A DNA stretch of 64,000 nucleotides from Pollenia angustigena (taxonomy: Eukaryota; Arthropoda; Insecta; Diptera; Polleniidae). The position numbers were made by a program, and so were the translations under genes. The stretch is from NCBI GenBank assembly GCA_930367215.1, contig OV884059.1, forward strand, positions 230,267,803 to 230,331,802, written 5' to 3'. The notes beneath the pieces are model-generated. The model was not told the DNA's origin. It saw nothing but the letters and a program-made list of their open reading frames with translations, and did no database searches. Below, piece after piece: positions 46,501 through 55,842 of the stretch (the first letter of the stretch is position 1; each line of letters opens with the position of its first letter).

Positions 46501-48763
46501 ATATACAATACTTAGGCGTAGTATTGTAGATACATTTTATATCCAGTGTACATAATATACTTTGTTTTTAAAAAAATATTTTTAGATTTATTTAATCATG
46601 TAAATACCACCCAACCAACTAAAAATAAGTAAAAACAAGTTAGAGTGATAGATTCGGCTGCGCCGCATTTTACATACCCTTTACCATCTTTAAATATATT
46701 TTCGGACGGGCACATTGCAAAAAAAAAAAAAAAAAAAATTTGCCAGCAAACTGTTCTAATCCCTTTTAAAATTGAAGCAAAATTGTTAAAATCGATCAAC
46801 AAAACAGTTATTCCAAAAAATATTTTTATACCCAACGGCCAGTTTGTACTTGAGCTGAAACTTGCGCAAATAATTTTCGCTTAAACTCGAGCAAGTGACG
46901 ACATTTTTGGGCAGTTAACATTAACATTGAGTAACACAATAATTTTAGTATTAGCATGATATCTGTGACAAGAATGTTGTTATGAATTTCTCTATACGTT
47001 TTTAAACAATTTTTTTTAAATATGAAGAACAAGAATCTATCCTTACGATGCTTACATATGCTAGGGAAGTATTGATTTAAAAATAAATAAAAAAACGACC
47101 ATAAGCTCAAAAATAGTTAAATCATTAACAAATAAGAGGACAAATATAGATTAATTTTTTAAAATGTTAAATTATAAAACATAAAAAAATTGAAGGCGGC
47201 CCTAAGTTTACTTTAAGACGTCGCTAAACTTATATTTTTCACCGCCGATGGTAATAACATATCTACTTTGTCTTCTGGTCAAGTCTCAAACTATGCAAAT
47301 ACACAACTAAAAAATTATAAATTTAAAAAAGTCAGGATTTTATATTTATTTATTTTATTAAATCTATGGCTATAAATCCTAACAGACTATTATTTATATT
47401 TTAAGAATTTTCTATATAAAAACCTTCTTAACACAAAAATTTTAAATAGTAAGTTTAATTACAAATATGTTCATTAATAGAAAAAAATTAAAAAAATTAA
47501 TTGATTTTTCTCAATAAATTCGCGATGAGCAAAGGCAGGAAAACTTTATAAGTGATTTACGTCAGTAATGTTATGGATATCATTAAAAATTGAGGGGTTT
47601 CACCGTTAAAATGAATGTGTAAAAATATGTCATAAATGAAAAGTTTTTGGCACTTCTTTGCACTATTACACAGAACAAGAATCGTATTACTGTGAAATTG
47701 TGAAAACAATTTGTTTCATTCCACTTGTTCTTTTCATATGAAAACATTGGAATTTATTTATAATTTTTTCACTAAACAAGAATCAGAAATTCTATGAAGA
47801 TGTGAAAAAAGTTTTCATTCCACAGTTTCACAGAACCAGAATCGACCCCCTGGTGGGTTAAAGGTAAGTTGTAATAATGGAACACTTTTTATACGGCCGA
47901 TAAAATCCTACCTTTAGCTATCGGTAAGTTGTGAAAACGGGCCTTATTGTTTTATATAAAATACTTTTTTTTATAAATTTATTTTCACCAATATTTCGGC
48001 ACTTTCTTTGAGTGCCTTCTTCAGGGTTTTTTTTTCTTTATAACAAAATTAACAATTTTTAAAAACAAAATTAACAATAAAATGACAAAATTAACAATAA
48101 AATGACAAAATTAAAAATTTTTGTAATTGAATATAAAAATAATTTTCAATACAAACTATATCTGTAACAATTTATAATAAGCGTGGCAAAATTATACTAA
48201 AATCCAAGGGGAGATCTTTTTGGACGTTAATAACTCTAATCATTTTAAAATACTGTTTCTTTCGCATTTAAAGGGTTTCTATTACTTCGCTATAGTGGAA
48301 GATTTGTTGCTGCGTTTTAGCTGGGCCTTATCATTTTATGTAACTGAAATGAAATATTTAAGTGGAGATATCATGACATCGATAACTGGTATTTTGGAAG
48401 TTTTCCGGTATGTACATTTTTTAAAATATTTCTTCAGCAACTTACTTCTATGTTCTTTAATTTACATTTAATAAAATTTGCAGACGATTTGTATGGAATT
48501 TCTTCCGTCTAGAGAACGAACACTTAAATAATTGCGGTAAGTTTCGTGCTGTGCGCGATATTTCTATTGCCCCCATTGATTCTTCGGACCAAACACAAAT
48601 ACTACGAATGATGGACGAAATGGATGGAGTTATTAATCGCTATACAAAAACCAACCGTCCAAAACCCAAAAAATCTAAAGATCCCGAAAAGAGAAGCCTT
48701 TTACCACCACGTGGTTCTTTGCAGGACCTTACAATCGACATCGACGGCACAAAAAAACTTTAA
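40440..48763 (+). CDS. XPR1: XPR1-type phosphate exporter (SPX-EXS protein), 7 coding exons, 674 aa
   Basis: Coding exons are 40440-40508, 40569-41226, 44071-44441, 44519-44861, 44925-45094, 48274-48407 and 48484-48763; together they give 2025 nt including the stop. The start [15 protein letters not shown] is the invariant XPR1 N-terminus, preceded by a good context (ttcaccATG). The SPX domain covers roughly residues 1-190 and holds the lysine cluster KILKKHDK (148-155), the surface that binds inositol pyrophosphates in this family. RVPPLG (208-214) precedes the first membrane helix at about 224. The EXS part contains DFWLGDQL (381-388), RRYRDT (445-450), NAGKYSTTF (459-467), the WDIKMDW stretch (from 509) and LREEIVY (528-534). 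Vertebrate XPR1 exports inorganic phosphate and is best known as a gammaretrovirus receptor; a Drosophila relative (PXo) acts on intracellular phosphate-storing membranes. Flies have several XPR1 paralogues and I cannot say which one this is. No frameshift or internal stop is seen, so it appears functional. Confidence 0.95.
40569..41226 (+). other. XPR1: XPR1 coding exon 2 (most of the SPX domain)
   Basis: The exon starts after acceptor TTGGCAG and ends in phase 1 before GTAAGT. It encodes residues 24-242 plus the first base of codon 243: the SPX helices, the basic KILKKHDK motif, and the start of the first membrane helix ([18 protein letters not shown]). Confidence 0.94.
41418..42015. mobile_element. 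TIR element in XPR1 intron 2
   Basis: GTGTTTCCACTATGAGCAAA at the left is imperfectly inverted at the right (TTTTGCCC, AAGTGGAAACGCC). It encloses the MITE at 41610-41715. An open frame at 41755-42000 has no family resemblance. Confidence 0.5.
41610..41715. mobile_element. Palindromic MITE in XPR1 intron 2
   Basis: ATATCGTCAGCTCAGAATTG and the inverse, one base slipped, form arms of about 40 bp ending GGTTTGGCGCAT / ATGCGCCAAACC. The centre holds ATCATGGTAATTTAACCAT-type repeats. Confidence 0.7.
42306..43013 (+). mobile_element. Helitron-like non-autonomous element in XPR1 intron 2
   Basis: Starts TCTATTATATATATAAAATA and a GTGTGTATG-rich tract, contains a thrice-repeated block (AAAACGG, CATCGATTTGAC, ATTTTGCCCCGCCCAC), and ends ACAACGTCTGTCGGGTCAGG then TAGT. 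A TC start, CTRR-like end (here decayed to GTAG) and no duplication fit a Helitron. Confidence is limited because the terminal hairpin is poor. Confidence 0.45.
43411..43921. mobile_element. hAT MITE, CAGTGTTCGAAAATAAAC family copy 3 (XPR1 intron 2)
   Basis: Termini CAGTGTTCGAAAATAAAC and the inverse, with perfect 8-bp CTTTATAT (43403-43410, 43922-43929). It lies about 150 bp upstream of exon 3 and is the copy closest in sequence to 31614-32107. Confidence 0.88.
44071..44441 (+). other. XPR1: XPR1 coding exon 3 (membrane helices)
   Basis: The acceptor is TTTTTTTCAG and the donor GTGAGT, ending in phase 0 at residue 366. It encodes three hydrophobic stretches, around [33 protein letters not shown] and [12 protein letters not shown], with the conserved [10 protein letters not shown] between the first two. 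Confidence 0.94.
44519..44861 (+). other. XPR1: XPR1 coding exon 4 (start of EXS domain)
   Basis: It encodes residues 367-480 plus one base of codon 481, including [15 protein letters not shown] and [20 protein letters not shown], the most conserved EXS segment. The acceptor is preceded by a run of about 14 A residues instead of pyrimidines, yet the reading frame and family length leave no other junction. Intron 4 is 63 bp. Confidence 0.93.
44925..45094 (+). other. XPR1: XPR1 coding exon 5
   Basis: Acceptor TTTTTAG and donor GTAAGT; phase 1 in, phase 0 out. It encodes residues 481-537, including [19 protein letters not shown] and LREEIVY. The 3.18-kb intron 5 that follows contains a nested transposon. 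Confidence 0.93.
45785..45845 (-). repeat. SINE-like fragment in XPR1 intron 5
   Basis: Minus strand reads AGGTCTATCAGTACAAGGGT, GCAGGTTCGATTACCTCCAG, TGACTCTGGTCTGTTTCAC: the decayed T-arm and the ACTCTGGTTTCTTTC body start shared with 28738-28862 and 54378-54505. Confidence 0.5.
46011..47943. mobile_element. Harbinger-like MITE in XPR1 intron 5 (with nested element)
   Basis: GGCCCGTTTTCACAACTTAC at the left is exactly inverted at the right, with TTA on each side (46008-46010, 47944-47946). Removing the nested element leaves about 220 bp whose two halves pair over most of their length. Confidence 0.75.
46140..47848. mobile_element. 1.7-kb TIR element nested in XPR1 intron 5
   Basis: GGGTCGATTCTGGTTCTGTG with AAACTGTG is exactly inverted at the right; CCTGG on both sides (46135-46139, 47849-47853) reads as a 5-bp duplication. 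Further in, TTTTCATTCCA / TGAAATGAAAA-type motifs repeat. No transposase is recognised. A TATACCC-family scrap lies at about 46632-46690 (TTCGGCTGCGCCGCATTTTA). Confidence 0.65.
48040..48125. repeat. Minisatellite (ATTAACAATAAAATGACAAA)
   Basis: About three to four tandem copies of a 20-bp ACAAAATTAACAATAAAATG unit, 150 bp upstream of XPR1 exon 6. Confidence 0.6.
48274..48407 (+). other. XPR1: XPR1 coding exon 6
   Basis: The exon starts with GGT TTC TAT after a poor acceptor (catttaaag) and ends in phase 2 before GTATGT. It encodes [17 protein letters not shown] and [15 protein letters not shown]. The junction chosen gives exactly the spacing of vertebrate XPR1 between EEIVY and the following ED, which supports it despite the weak consensus. 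Confidence 0.88.
48484..48763 (+). other. XPR1: XPR1 coding exon 7 and stop
   Basis: After acceptor ttgcag it encodes [20 protein letters not shown] and [10 protein letters not shown], the conserved EXS end, then a polar lysine-rich C-terminal tail ([17 protein letters not shown]) and the stop TAA at 48761-48763. Confidence 0.94.
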
Positions 48764-49330
48764 ACTAACAGTGTCAAGTCGTTTATGTAACTTATCTTTT
48801 AATCTTAATTTATTTTAGTCCAAACACCAGAAATTGTGTGTTAATTTTTTTTTTGATTTTAGTTTAATTTAATATATTTTATTCCACTCAAATCCTTTAT
48901 TAATGTCGCGTACTTAAAAGCATTAAGATAGAAAAGTGAAAAGACCTTTTAAATGCCATAAACTTAAAACTTATTTTTTAAGGCAGTATTACTTAACGCC
49001 CAAATATAATAGTTAATATGATCTTCCTTGCCTTTCCAAAAATATAATCGATGATACCATATTACATTCCCAAAATTTTTAGAAAAAATTTAAAGAAAAT
49101 TTTAACCATTTATTTGCTTTTGATCCTAACTATATTATGATTTAGTTTTACGTTATCTTTTGTAATTCAAATTTTGATTTCTAAATGTAAGAGCTAAAAT
49201 TTAAAGTTTCTATTAACAAGTTTTGCTACAAAACTTGGCTCATTTTATTGATGAGCTCTAAATTTATATACATGCATATACATACATAATTATTATGTGT
49301 AATTAATATGAAAATAAATACAATAATAAC
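48764..49330 (+). other. Probable XPR1 3' UTR with polyadenylation signal
   Basis: This is AT-rich noncoding DNA directly after the stop codon. The first canonical AATAAA is at 49313-49318, which would give a 3' UTR of about 550-580 nt. The actual cleavage site is inferred only from that hexamer. Confidence 0.45.
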
Positions 49331-49414
49331 TAAATCGAGTGTAGTATTAAGAAAAAAAAATTTAATAAATTAAAATAAAAAAACAAATTAAATTAAAGGT
49401 TTCAATATAAACAA

Positions 49415-49850
49415 GTTAGGCTGTTCCAAATCTTTGATACCATCCACTGGCAGAATATTTCAGGAGTGGACTTTATATGGGGCCTATGTTAAATTATGAA
49501 CCGATCTTTATGAAATTTAACAATGTGATTTCTAGTCTTGTAAAACTATGACTAACCAAATTATTACTATATCATTATTCGTTACGGTCTTAGGCGTACT
49601 TAAGTGTTTTACGGGAGTGGGCTTTATAATGGGCCTATGGTAAATTGTAGACTGATCTTCTCGAACATTGACAGTGTGATTTCTAGTCTTATGAAATATG
49701 ACTGACCAAATTTTATTATAAGAAAATTATTCGTTACGGTTTAACGCGTACTAAAGTGTTTTCCGAGAGTTGGCTTTATATGGAGTCGATTATAAATTAT
49801 GGACCGATCTTCACGAAATTTCATGGTATGATTTCTAGTTATAAAGTCCC
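49415..49850 (-). repeat. Dispersed repeat, TATACCCTCCACC family copy 3 (partial)
   Basis: Same orientation as 16769-17854: GTTAGGCTGTTCCAAATCTT, TGATACCATCCACTGGCAG, then two or three ~150-bp units with GGGCCTATGGTAAATT and ACCGATCTTCACGAAATTTC. More decayed, and truncated before the conserved GTCCGTC end. Confidence 0.65.
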
Positions 49851-49954
49851 CATTAACATGTTTTTTCTTTTATAAGGACGAATTTGATCAGTCAGGGAAA
49901 ACTAGAACGTTTAATTTTTGCTTCAATATTCTATCTAAAAATGGCTTATTTGAC

Positions 49955-50445
49955 AATTGAAGCCCAGCCGCGAATAACGTTTTAAGTTACAAACTAATTT
50001 TTTTTCAGGAGAGCAAAAAAACGTTTTTAGCCGGCAAGATTATTAATTTTGTATTTTTTTTTTAGATTATTAAAAATAATGATAATAAAAATTTGTATGC
50101 AAAATATCAACAAATTTAAACTTTAATTACATGCAAATTTACAGTTTATAACTTTTTTTTAGTGGAAAAACGTTTCATATCCACAATCACGATGTCATTT
50201 AAAACGTTTTTCCACTACGCAAAGCATAATGACTGGTGGCTTTTAAAACGTTATTCCACGTTTTAAACCATTTACTTTGTATCATTTTTAAGTAACTTAC
50301 AACGTTCTTCCAATAGCTGACTCTTTGTATGTCCTTTTTAAAGGCTTTAAGGTGCATAATTTTGGGTGATTTGAGGTTTAAACAGTGTACGAGAGTTTTT
50401 GCAAAAAGTGGCTTTTACAACGTTATTCGCGGCTGTGTTTCAATT
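49955..50445. mobile_element. TIR element, CAGCCGCGAATAACG family copy B
   Basis: Ends AATTGAAGCCCAGCCGCGAA and its inverse (TTCGCGGCTGTGTTTCAATT). GTGGAAAAACGTTT and AACGTTATTCCACGTTTTAA motifs repeat inside. Complete homologue of the truncated 4660-5070 copy. Confidence 0.7.
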
Positions 50446-50526
50446 ACAATGGCTTTATTATTTCAAGAACTCTTAAACAAATGTTCTCTGAATTCCCGAT
50501 TTTTTCTAATAAATTTATATACCCTT

Positions 50527-51234
50527 CAGAGAACGGCTTTCTGCGATTGCAAAAAAATCGCAGTAAATGAACACCAACAAATACACTCGCTTGCGGTCAT
50601 ACAATCAAGCTTGCGCAACCGCAAACATTCGCTGCTGGTTTGCAATCATTCAAATAATGCACATCGTGCTTTGTTATTTATTCCATCGTTTAGCTTCGTT
50701 TGTCAATTAAGATGTTTGTATGTTTGGTTCGACAATGATTGTTTTGGCAAAGAAAAAAAAAAAAATACAAACAAAAAAGCCAGAAATCAAGCAATTATTA
50801 CTCATGTAGACATTCAGCAGTTACTATGTAGCGCAAGAAAAAAAAAAGTGAAAGGAAACTAAACGCACATATGTAGGTACAAACAATTTCCATAGAAACA
50901 GAAGACTTTTTTTATCATCTTAAAAAGTACAGTAGTTCTGTGTGTACAATGTATTCTTGTTATTGTTGTTAATTTTAACAAAGCGTCTCATCGAGTGGAC
51001 ACTGACTACTTGAATGCAAAAGTATAAGAATGTGTGCCGTTTGACTTTACACATATAATTTATATTGCGTGCGCAACAAAGCACTTTCAATAAAAAACGC
51101 TCACATGGAAAAATCCAATGTGTACGAAACGATGTAAAAATTACCAACGTTGAACTTTGTTTTGCAGGCAAAGAGTGAATGTAAATTTGAGAGTATGAAT
51201 AAATCAAGAAAAATAGTGATTTTGCAGTTCTCTG
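50527..51234. mobile_element. hAT MITE, CAGAGAAC family copy B with perfect TSD
   Basis: Ends CAGAGAACGGCTTTCTGCGA and GATTTTGCAGTTCTCTG, with perfect 8-bp ATACCCTT (50519-50526, 51235-51242). Homologous over its length to 29030-30158. A 177-codon open frame (50329-50862) that runs across its left end is fortuitous. Confidence 0.88.
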
Positions 51235-51464
51235 ATACCCTTATCATGAATTCCACATGTGAAAATTTCTGAATGAATTTTTTTATTCACATGGATTTTA
51301 ATTTCGTATGAATAAAATAATATACCTGATTTTAATAACCTGTGCTATTATATTCGGAGTTGTAAACAAAAGACAATTAATGTTTTTAAGAAAACCGTGT
51401 TTTTGGAAATTTATGGAATTAAACTCCATAATTGAATTAAATATCGGTAATTTGGTAGGAGCGG

Positions 51465-51905
51465 CATGATAGCAAAGTCTAATATTTATTAAAAATTGTT
51501 AGAGCTGTAAAGAATCACAGGAAAAAATCGCTTCCATCGCGAACATGGCTAAAATTCGCGAAAAATTGCAACAAAAAAAACTTGTAAACAAACCCTAAAA
51601 TTTATCTGAAATCGCTAAACGGGTTAAAAAAACAGATTGTCGGAAAATAACAAAAAAAAAAAAAAAAATTAATTGCAAAACGCGAAAATTTTTAATATTT
51701 CAAACAACACATAAAATTTATTAAAACTTCCTAAAACAATAAGGAATGACAAAAATTCGGTAAAAATTGTTAAATTAGCGGAAATTCGCAATAATTTGCA
51801 AACAGCGGCATGATGGCAAAGTCTACTATTTATTAAAAATCGTTAAAGCTGTAAAGAATCTGAAAAATTACAGGAACAAAACGCTTCTTATGTAAACATG
51901 GATAA
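51465..51905. repeat. Direct repeat spaced 344 bp
   Basis: GCGGCATGATAGCAAAGTCT and the following ~100 bp (TATTTATTAAAAATTGTTA, GCTGTAAAGAATC) at 51461-51575 recur at 51805-51905. Several AAAATTCGCGAAAAATTGCA-like motifs lie between. Unclassified. Confidence 0.55.
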
Positions 51906-52106
51906 AACTAATTTAAGATCGCTAAATGAAATTTGTGCATTTGAAACGTAATTTTTTAAAATTTTAAATATAAACTTACATTTTCTTCCTTTTTCGACAG
52001 ACTTGTTTTAACTCTTTAAGGGTATTCATTTCAAAATTTTTTTGGTTGGAAAAATAAAAAAAAAGGAAAATTACACCTTATTGACGTGAACGGTATTTTT
52101 TTTAGT

Positions 52107-53030
52107 TAACTTGGTGGCCACACGATCAAGTTTTGCCTTTCAATTCCTTTCAATTTGCAATACACTCTCAGTTTTTTACTAACACACTCACACCAAAGAC
52201 TATAGATTTATAAAGATATTGCACGACCATACAAAGTTCATACATTTTTCTCTCTATATTAATTTTTCTGGTGGATTTAGCCGCTAAATCCACTTGTGAG
52301 AGTAAATTACAGTCTTTATTATTACTCTCAGAGAACTTTTCTCACTTATTAGCGTATATGTATGTGCAAACGAGTGTGTGTGTTTGTATGTGCCCTGCAA
52401 ATAATAGGACCAGTCCAAACACGCGTGTAAAGAGTAGTCCACAAGGGACCAGGACTAGTCCACAAGTAACCCAAACGTATGGAAAAAACCTGGTCTATTT
52501 AACATTACGATGTCCTAGGAGAGGACCATATAACCCACCTTTGGACCACTAAGGAGTAGTTTTAAAACTACTCCATGGTATATAACCCACCTTTGGACCA
52601 GTAAGGAGTAGTTTTAAAACTACTCCATGGTATACTCAAGAGGATTAGTTTTGAAGTCGTTTAAACACGAAAGCATGTCGTTAAAAAACGAAGACATGTC
52701 GTCTCACTACAAACACTTTTTAACAATGGCATGGTCCATGCTTGCATTACATCGGACTAGTCCATGGAGTAGTCCATTTTATCAAAATGGGTCAGGTGGT
52801 CCAATTTTATTTGCAGGGTGTATACATTGCATTTAAAAAATAAAAACAAACTAAAAAGAAGTCTGGGTTTCTCGTTGAAAACACATTTAAATAATAAAAG
52901 ATGTTTTGTTTGCATTCCATTTCTGTGCAAATAACCTACGTTAAACCAAATGTGACAGATTTTAATTGTAGGGCAATAATATGTGTTTTATTGTTGTACA
53001 GATGAAATTTTATCGATTCGCACCGAAGTT
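52107..53030. mobile_element. Dispersed element, ACACGATCAAG family copy 2
   Basis: The left end GGTGGCCACACGATCAAGTT and right region (GCAAATAACCTACGTTAAAC, AATTGTAGGGCAATAATATG, TCGATTCGCACCGAAG) are inverse homologues of 60293-60912. It contains the nested MITE 52393-52818. Confidence 0.55.
52393..52818. mobile_element. MITE, CCCTGCAAATAAT family copy 2 (2-bp TG duplication)
   Basis: CCCTGCAAATAATAGGACCA and the inverse GGTCCAATTTTATTTGCAGGG, flanked by TG (52391-52392, 52819-52820). Homologous to 29399-29766; here an internal ~60-bp segment ending CTACTCCATGGTATA is duplicated in tandem. Confidence 0.75.
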
Positions 53031-53239
53031 CAAATGCTGTTATTGTCTAAATTTAAACAATTGCAGGCATATAAAAAATATTTTTTCTGAAAGAATAAAC
53101 TGCTTTGTTCATAAAAGATATTTTATATTTACTAAAGCGACATGGCCACACATTAACATGCCTCATCAAACTCACAATTTTGTAATTGAGTTAGTAATAA
53201 AAAACTCACAAGTATGGTTCAATGTGAATTTGATGATAA

Positions 53240-54085
53240 CACTACGGTACAAAATTTCAACAAAGTCGTGACCAAATGAATTTGACACTTAATCTTTATG
53301 TAAAATTTTCCGCTGAATCCAAATATGAAGTCAGAATTGTCAAAAGTAGAACAGTTTTGAGATATTCCAAAATAACCGTTATTTGCGTTTTTAAAAAAGA
53401 TGGTGTGACTAAAATGCAAATATCTTCAAAATTTTTAAACGGATTATGTTTTTCTTAATTTTTAGTGAAAGTTAATAAAATTTCTAAAATAACCATGGAT
53501 TGCTTGTGAATATTGGTCAAAAAATGACAGAGTTACAGTGGACAAAATTTCAAGCTTCATTGAAAATTTTATGAGTTTGTTAAATTTTGCTCTATTTAAG
53601 CTATTTTTTTTAAACCATGATTTAAAAACCCTAATTTGCATGCGACATTAGATCATTTTACTATGAACATTATGAGCCCAACAAGACATAAATTGGTACA
53701 AAAATGACAAAGCTACAGAAGATTTAGTAAATTAACCCACATAAAAATTCAATAGTTTAAAGCAATTTTTAATATTTGTTTTTACTAAAAATTTAGCTTT
53801 GTATATTTATTTGTGGTGGGTTAATTCAATTAATCTTCTGTAACTTTGTCATTTTTGCACCGATGTGGATCCAAAATGTTCGTATTGAAATAGGCTAAAA
53901 TTTTGTGTTTTGGATATTTGCATATCACTCACATCATCTTTTTTAATAACACAAAAAACACTTATTTTGGAATATCTCAAAAACTGTTCTACTTTTGACA
54001 ATTCTGATTTCATATTCGGATTCAGCGGAATTTTACACAAAGATTGGGTGTCAAATTCATTTGGTCAAAAAATTGTCACGTAGTG
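53240..54085. mobile_element. Foldback element with CACTACG termini and TAA duplication
   Basis: Starts CACTACGGTAC, ends GTCACGTAGTG, with TAA on each side (53237-53239, 54086-54088). Arms of about 170 bp pair well (ACCAAATGAATTTGACAC, AAAATTTTCCGCTGAATCC) and the centre pairs again (GTTAATTCAATTAATCTTCTG-type). CACTA-like ends with a 3-bp duplication suggest an EnSpm/CACTA derivative; Harbinger is an alternative. No coding sequence. Confidence 0.65.
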
Positions 54086-54269
54086 TAATCAAAATAATTT
54101 TAATTTTCATAAAAACTTGCCACCAGTTTGATGTGTATGAACGTAATTTCTTTCAATTTTATTTTTATTAAAATTGTATTATTTGAAAAATTATTAAATC
54201 GTTTCCGCCGAAAAATCCAATTTTATTTATTATTACAACAAATTATTATCACAAATTATGCAACAGATT

Positions 54270-54370
54270 CAGGCTTTGGAATTTGTGTGCTCCTTCCGTC
54301 TTACTTTTTGAAGTTTGTAAAATTCTTTTAAAGGTCTGCAAAAATGTTTTTACAAGATAAAGCAATAAGC
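54270..54370 (+). pseudogene. P/THAP9-like transposase fragment 4
   Basis: The DNA from CTTTGGAATTTGTGTGCTCC to GTTTTTACAAGATAAAGCAA aligns base for base with 58780-58870, the part of fragment 2 encoding FGGLFAPS and FFEVCKI. Too short and frameshifted to translate usefully. Confidence 0.6.
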
Positions 54371-54377
54371 ACTACCA

Positions 54378-54505
54378 ACTAGCCTACCGGGGTAGTGAGC
54401 TAGTCGATCAGCGCTGGTGTTCGGGTTCGATTCCCTTTAGATACTCTGGTTTCTTTCCTGCAGACAAGCGAAGAGCTTCGCGGGATTAGGATAGGACAAA
54501 AAAAT
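54378..54505 (+). repeat. SINE-like copy: tRNA-like head with body
   Basis: CCGGGGTAGTGAGCTAGTCG, CAGCGCTGGTGT, and T-arm GGG-TTCGATT-CCC (54423-54435), then ATACTCTGGTTTCTTTCCTG and AAGAGCTTCGCGGGATTAGG, the same body as 28738-28862. It lies immediately after P-like fragment 4. Confidence 0.62.
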
Positions 54506-54785
54506 ATGTGGATTTCGCTACATACAATATATAGAATGAAACCCAATAAAATCAAAGCCATATTATTAAAATTGTTCGCATATTATACTTTTATTTTTAT
54601 TTATTTATGTAAAAAGTGTTATATTTTACAGCAACTTAAACAACTTAAATAATAATCAATAAATTCAGACAAATAATTATATTGATGATATAGCCTCGTA
54701 CACGGATCAGCAAAAGCATAATTAGATCTACAAAATTATTAACGATAGGATTATAATGACGAGTAATACGACAAGTACATACCTA

Positions 54786-55100
54786 TTAATGTTTTAAAAT
54801 TTTAGCTTTTTCAGCATTCGAAGTTTCGTATTTATATGTCTCCCAAGAGGAATGCTTTCTTAGTAAAACCAGTATAAGCAAATTTAAAAATTCCAATCGA
54901 TGGTTGTAACAATCATTTTGCTCGTCAAACCAAATCGAATAAATGGTATTATTAGTACATTCTACGCACTGCTCCATAATAACTTTTTTTTTGTGTTTCA
55001 TTGCTCTGTTCTTTAAAAATAAATTTTCAAAAACTTTTATGTTAATTTTGCATATATCGAAAAACAAATCAGAGGGTGAACATAAACTTCCAAAATCAGA
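54786..55100 (-). pseudogene. P/THAP9-like transposase C-terminal fragment 3
   Basis: The minus-strand frame from 55100 reads SDFGSLCSPSDLFFDICKI, then KVFENLFLKNRAMKHKKKV, MEQCVECTNNTIYSIWFDEQ and NHRLEFLNLLILVLL to a stop, uninterrupted for about 104 codons. It parallels fragment 2 at the protein level. The conserved cysteines (EQCVECT) suggest a C-terminal metal-binding or structural motif of this transposase lineage. Confidence 0.65.
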
Positions 55101-55130
55101 TTAATTTTCATAGTTTTTCGTATGGATATA

Positions 55131-55824
55131 CATTTCTGTACCTCAATTCTGTAACTTTTTTATTTTAACTACCGATATCGTTAATTAACGAGAAATCTCG
55201 GTTACTTTAACGAATTTGTTATTCTGTATTTTAAATAAACAAATATTTTTGTTTAGAAATATTGACGACAAATATCGGTAAAAATAAAAGAACGTCAAAG
55301 TGAAAATTTTTTAAAATTAATAAAAAAATACAAAATAAATTTACTTTATTGCATTATTTTAACAAAACATGAATGAAAACGCGTAAATATTGATTATATT
55401 TCTAAACAAATATGTTGGTTTTAAGTCTTTCTATACATAGGGAAAAATTTCCAGGTGACTGAGCCACTCTAGCACAACATTTCTGTACCTCAATTCTGTA
55501 ACTTTTTGAATTTAACTAACGATATCGTTAATTAACGAGAAATCTCGGTTACTTTAACGAATTTGTTATTCTGTATTTTAAATAAACAAATATTTTTGTT
55601 TAGAAATATTGACGACAAATATCGGTAAAAATATAAGAACGTCAAAGTGAAAATTTTTTAAAATTAATAAAAAATACAAAATAAATTAGCTTTATGGCAT
55701 TTATTTTAACAAAACATGAATGAAAACGTGTAAATATTGATTATATTTCTAAACAAATATGTTGGTTTGAAATCTTTTTATACATAGGGAAAAATTTCCA
55801 GATGACTAAGCCACTCTAGCACAG
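55131..55824. repeat. Tandem duplication, two 347-bp units
   Basis: The unit starting CATTTCTGTACCTCAATTCT occurs at 55131 and 55478, about 95% alike, including GATATCGTTAATTAACGAGA and ending GCCACTCTAGCACA. A related inverted piece is at 57600-57810. Confidence 0.85.
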
Positions 55825-55842
55825 CATTCTGCTCTTACTTTT

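Noticed and set aside
50329..50862. 177-codon plus-strand open frame, the second longest in the window
   Set aside because: It begins inside one TIR element (49955-50445), crosses a target duplication and ends inside a separate hAT MITE (50527-51234). The sequence has no domain, so it is a chance fusion frame.
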